From: CAIRYW01 sp041665985
GTDB lineage: Bacteria; Patescibacteriota; Minisyncoccia; Phycocordibacterales; CAIRYW01
Assembly: GCA_041665985.1 (NCBI GenBank)
Contig: JBAYHV010000031.1
Coordinates: 1 to 6,644 of the forward strand
Direction: 5' to 3'
DNA length: 6,644 bases
Below the pieces are notes generated by a model. The model was not told the origin of the DNA. It ran no database searches and worked only from the letters and a program-made list of their open reading frames with translations. The translations under genes were made by a program, and so were the position numbers. Below, piece by piece: positions 4,460-6,644 of the stretch (its first letter is position 1; every line of letters starts with the position of its first letter).

Positions 4460-6644
4460 ATGAATGAGTTGATCAAAAAACATGCTCCAAATTTAATTCC
4501 AGCACTTCTTATTGAAGATATTATTTCTCATAGATCAAGAAGAAGGATATTGAAAATACTTATTACATTTGCTTTGTTGTCTCTTGTAGTTTTTTTGCTT
4601 CTAGAAAACAATTTGGCTTATGGATCTTTTTTATTTATTTTTGGTTTAGTAATGTTTTTTGTAGCAATTGAATCTTTTTATTATTCAAATTATTCTCGTT
4701 CGTTTGATAATAAAAAATTTCTTTCGTTTCCTTTGTCCGAAGTTTTATTGAATTGTGGCAAAGGCGATCTGATCAGGGGTTTCTTTTTTTCAGATCTAGG
4801 TGATGAAATAATGCTGAGACTAGGTATTTCTGAGGATTCAATTATTGAATATTTAAAAACTAGAACTAAGGACGGAACAGAATTAATTGACACCGAAATT
4901 ACCAATGAAAATTTTGCAGATGAATTAATCAAAATTGATTCTTTAAAAAGATTTTTGACAAGAAACGGTATCACCCCCGAGGAATTTAAAGGATGTTTTG
5001 CATGGGTCTTATCTATGCGTATTGAGGATATTGAAAAAGAAAGATTTTGGTCTAGGGAAAGTCTTTCGACGGTTCCTTCGATTGGACGAGATTGGGCATC
5101 CAAAAAAACATATCAATTAGAAAAGATAGCAAGGAATTTATCTGAAACTCAAACTAGTCAGTTGGAAGGATTCGAAATGCTTTATTCGGATATTGTTCTA
5201 CGACTTGAACGCGTACTTTCAAAAGGTAGAGGTGGAAATGCTATCCTCGTTTGCGAAACAGAAGATGAAGGCGTTGATATTACTAGTTTGCTTGCAGCAA
5301 AAATTGATAAGGGAACAATTTACCCTTTATTAAAAGATAAGAAAGTTTTCCTAATAGAACCAGAAATAATTATTGAAAATTCTCCTAGCGGTAAAGATTC
5401 TCAGAGTATTTTGTTTGGAGCCCTAGCAGAAGCTCTTGATGCAAAAAACGCCATTGTAGTTTTTCCGAGATTTTTATCTTTTGTTAAAAGTCAGGGTGCA
5501 AGCGGAGCTGATATTCTTTCTTCCATTAAGCCTTTTCTTGATTCTTCTGGCATAAATTTAATTTTAATCGATGAAGTAAATACATACGACGAAGGTCAGT
5601 CTGAATATTCAAGTATTTCTCATTCAACAGAAGTTGTTCGAGCTGAAATAAGCAGTGGTAGTGCAGGGCTTTCAATGCTACAAAATGAAGCAAGAAATCT
5701 TGAAAGAATAAATGGGATATATATTACATTTCCTGCTATTTTAACCGCGAGTGTAGAAGCAAAAAGAAATTTTACTAATAATTCTGCGATAGATGAAGCG
5801 AAAAATATTTTAGTTGAAACAGTTCCTTTTGTTCAACAAAATGGGAGAAGGATAATCCTAAAAAATGATATTTTGAAAGTTATTGAAGATAAAACCGGTA
5901 TACCAAATTCAATTCCTAATGAAAAAGAAAAAGAAAAACTTTTAGACTTAGAAAAAATACTTCACAAGAGAATTATTGGACAAGATGAAGCAATTAAATC
6001 TATTTCTTCTGCATTGAGGCGTTCACGCGCGGGAATTTCAAGCAAGGATAGGCCGATAGGATCATTCTTGTTTTTAGGTCCGACTGGAGTTGGAAAAACA
6101 GAAACAGCAAAAGCCTTGGCTGAGGTCATGTTCGGAAGCGATACAAAAATGTCTAGAATAGATATGTCAGAGTATCAAGGAGGAGATGCTCTTCCTCGTT
6201 TAATTGGTTCTTACAGCAACAAAAAACAAGGTTCTCTGTCCACTCTTCTTCGAGATAATCCATACGGAGTAGTTCTTCTTGATGAATTTGAAAAAGCTAC
6301 CTCTGAGATCCATAATCTTTTCTTGCAGGTTTTGGATGAAGGTTTTTTCACAGATGGTGGATCAAAAAAAATTAATGCAAGGACAAGTATGTTTATTGCT
6401 ACTTCAAACGCAGGAAGTGATGTTATTTGGGATATTGTAAAATCTGGAGCAAGTCTGTACGATAGTAAAGATAAAATAATTGATCAGATAATTCAGCAAA
6501 AAATATTTGCTCCAGAATTAATTAACCGTTTTGACGGAGTGATATTATTTCATCCGCTTCAAGAAAATGAATTAAGACAGGTTGCAACCTTAATGTTAAG
6601 GTCTCTGAATAAGCGTCTTGAAGAAAAAACAATTAGTTTTGAGA
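4460..6644 (+). CDS. Membrane-anchored ClpA/B/C-type AAA+ ATPase with degenerate first ATPase domain (3' end outside window)
   Basis: Hsp100/Clp-family AAA+ protein; 728 residues are visible and the frame is still open, with roughly 80-100 more expected by comparison with ClpC. Residues about 29-49 and 52-74 are two transmembrane helices where Clp proteins normally have the double Clp-N repeat. Residues 80-230 are a soluble region ending in SIGRDWASKKTYQLEKIAR (207-225), like the ClpC lead-in to its first ATPase domain. That domain (about 240-480) keeps the fold pattern but has CETEDEGVD (265-273) for Walker A and FPRF (335-338) for Walker B. The second domain starts at RIIGQDEAI (504-512) and has an intact Walker A GPTGVGKT (540-547), Walker B VVLLDEFEKA (604-613), sensor 1 N650 and arginine finger FAPELINRFD (683-692). 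The pore-loop position reads LIGSYSNKKQGS (581-592), without the usual GYVG. There is no ClpB-type middle coiled coil. The ATG at 4460 is the only start after an in-frame TAA at 4442. The function is probably membrane-linked protein remodelling; the substrate is unknown. Confidence 0.9.
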   Translation, partial: MNELIKKHAPNLIPALLIEDIISHRSRRRILKILITFALLSLVVFLLLENNLAYGSFLFIFGLVMFFVAIESFYYSNYSRSFDNKKFLSFPLSEVLLNCGKGDLIRGFFFSDLGDEIMLRLGISEDSIIEYLKTRTKDGTELIDTEITNENFADELIKIDSLKRFLTRNGITPEEFKGCFAWVLSMRIEDIEKERFWSRESLSTVPSIGRDWASKKTYQLEKIARNLSETQTSQLEGFEMLYSDIVLRLERVLSKGRGGNAILVCETEDEGVDITSLLAAKIDKGTIYPLLKDKKVFLIEPEIIIENSPSGKDSQSILFGALAEALDAKNAIVVFPRFLSFVKSQGASGADILSSIKPFLDSSGINLILIDEVNTYDEGQSEYSSISHSTEVVRAEISSGSAGLSMLQNEARNLERINGIYITFPAILTASVEAKRNFTNNSAIDEAKNILVETVPFVQQNGRRIILKNDILKVIEDKTGIPNSIPNEKEKEKLLDLEKILHKRIIGQDEAIKSISSALRRSRAGISSKDRPIGSFLFLGPTGVGKTETAKALAEVMFGSDTKMSRIDMSEYQGGDALPRLIGSYSNKKQGSLSTLLRDNPYGVVLLDEFEKATSEIHNLFLQVLDEGFFTDGGSKKINARTSMFIATSNAGSDVIWDIVKSGASLYDSKDKIIDQIIQQKIFAPELINRFDGVILFHPLQENELRQVATLMLRSLNKRLEEKTISFE

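Noticed and set aside
4690..5103. Minus-strand open frame of 137 codons
   Set aside because: It is antisense to the AAA+ gene, whose frame is continuous from 4460 to the window end; the Ser-rich translation is typical of a shadow frame.
1..6644. CRISPR arrays, tRNA genes, insertion sequences, integrase or attachment sites
   Set aside because: No regularly spaced direct repeats, tRNA-like cloverleaf, transposase motifs or paired terminal repeats were seen on either strand.

Overview
The window looks like a chromosomal piece from a small, AT-rich bacterium, most likely of the Patescibacteria/CPR type. That is an inference from style rather than a marker-gene result. The reasons are low GC over most of the window, starts without Shine-Dalgarno motifs, a FtsQ-like protein with a WC...C motif, a small aromatic membrane protein, and a divergent membrane-anchored Clp-type AAA+ protein that resembles CPR sequences I remember. 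There was no database search.

Layout. Positions 1-190 hold GC-richer DNA with no secure gene; it ends in two hairpins, one of which is a good minus-strand terminator. Next on the minus strand is a 132-residue protein of unknown function (199-597, about 43% GC), then dprA (635-1510). A 42-bp divergent spacer separates dprA from serS (1553-2845, plus strand). After a strong hairpin come an ftsQ-like gene with a TTG start (2970-3779), a 129-residue membrane protein (3822-4211), a 248-bp AT-rich spacer carrying a repeated heptamer and a 12-codon ORF, and a large Clp-type AAA+ gene (4460 to the window end, incomplete).

How the genes relate. dprA (handling of incoming single-stranded DNA), serS (seryl-tRNA charging) and ftsQ (divisome assembly) are housekeeping genes with no obvious shared pathway. 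The most unusual part is the right end. The AAA+ protein has two membrane helices instead of a normal Clp N-domain. Its first ATPase module keeps the fold but has lost the Walker A and Walker B residues. Its second module keeps the ATPase residues but lacks the usual aromatic pore loop and a visible ClpP-docking tripeptide. With the membrane protein just upstream, it may form a membrane-bound AAA+ machine that is not a standard ClpCP protease; this is a hypothesis.

The left 600 bp differ in composition from the rest, which could mean a transferred element, a structured RNA locus or an assembly junction.
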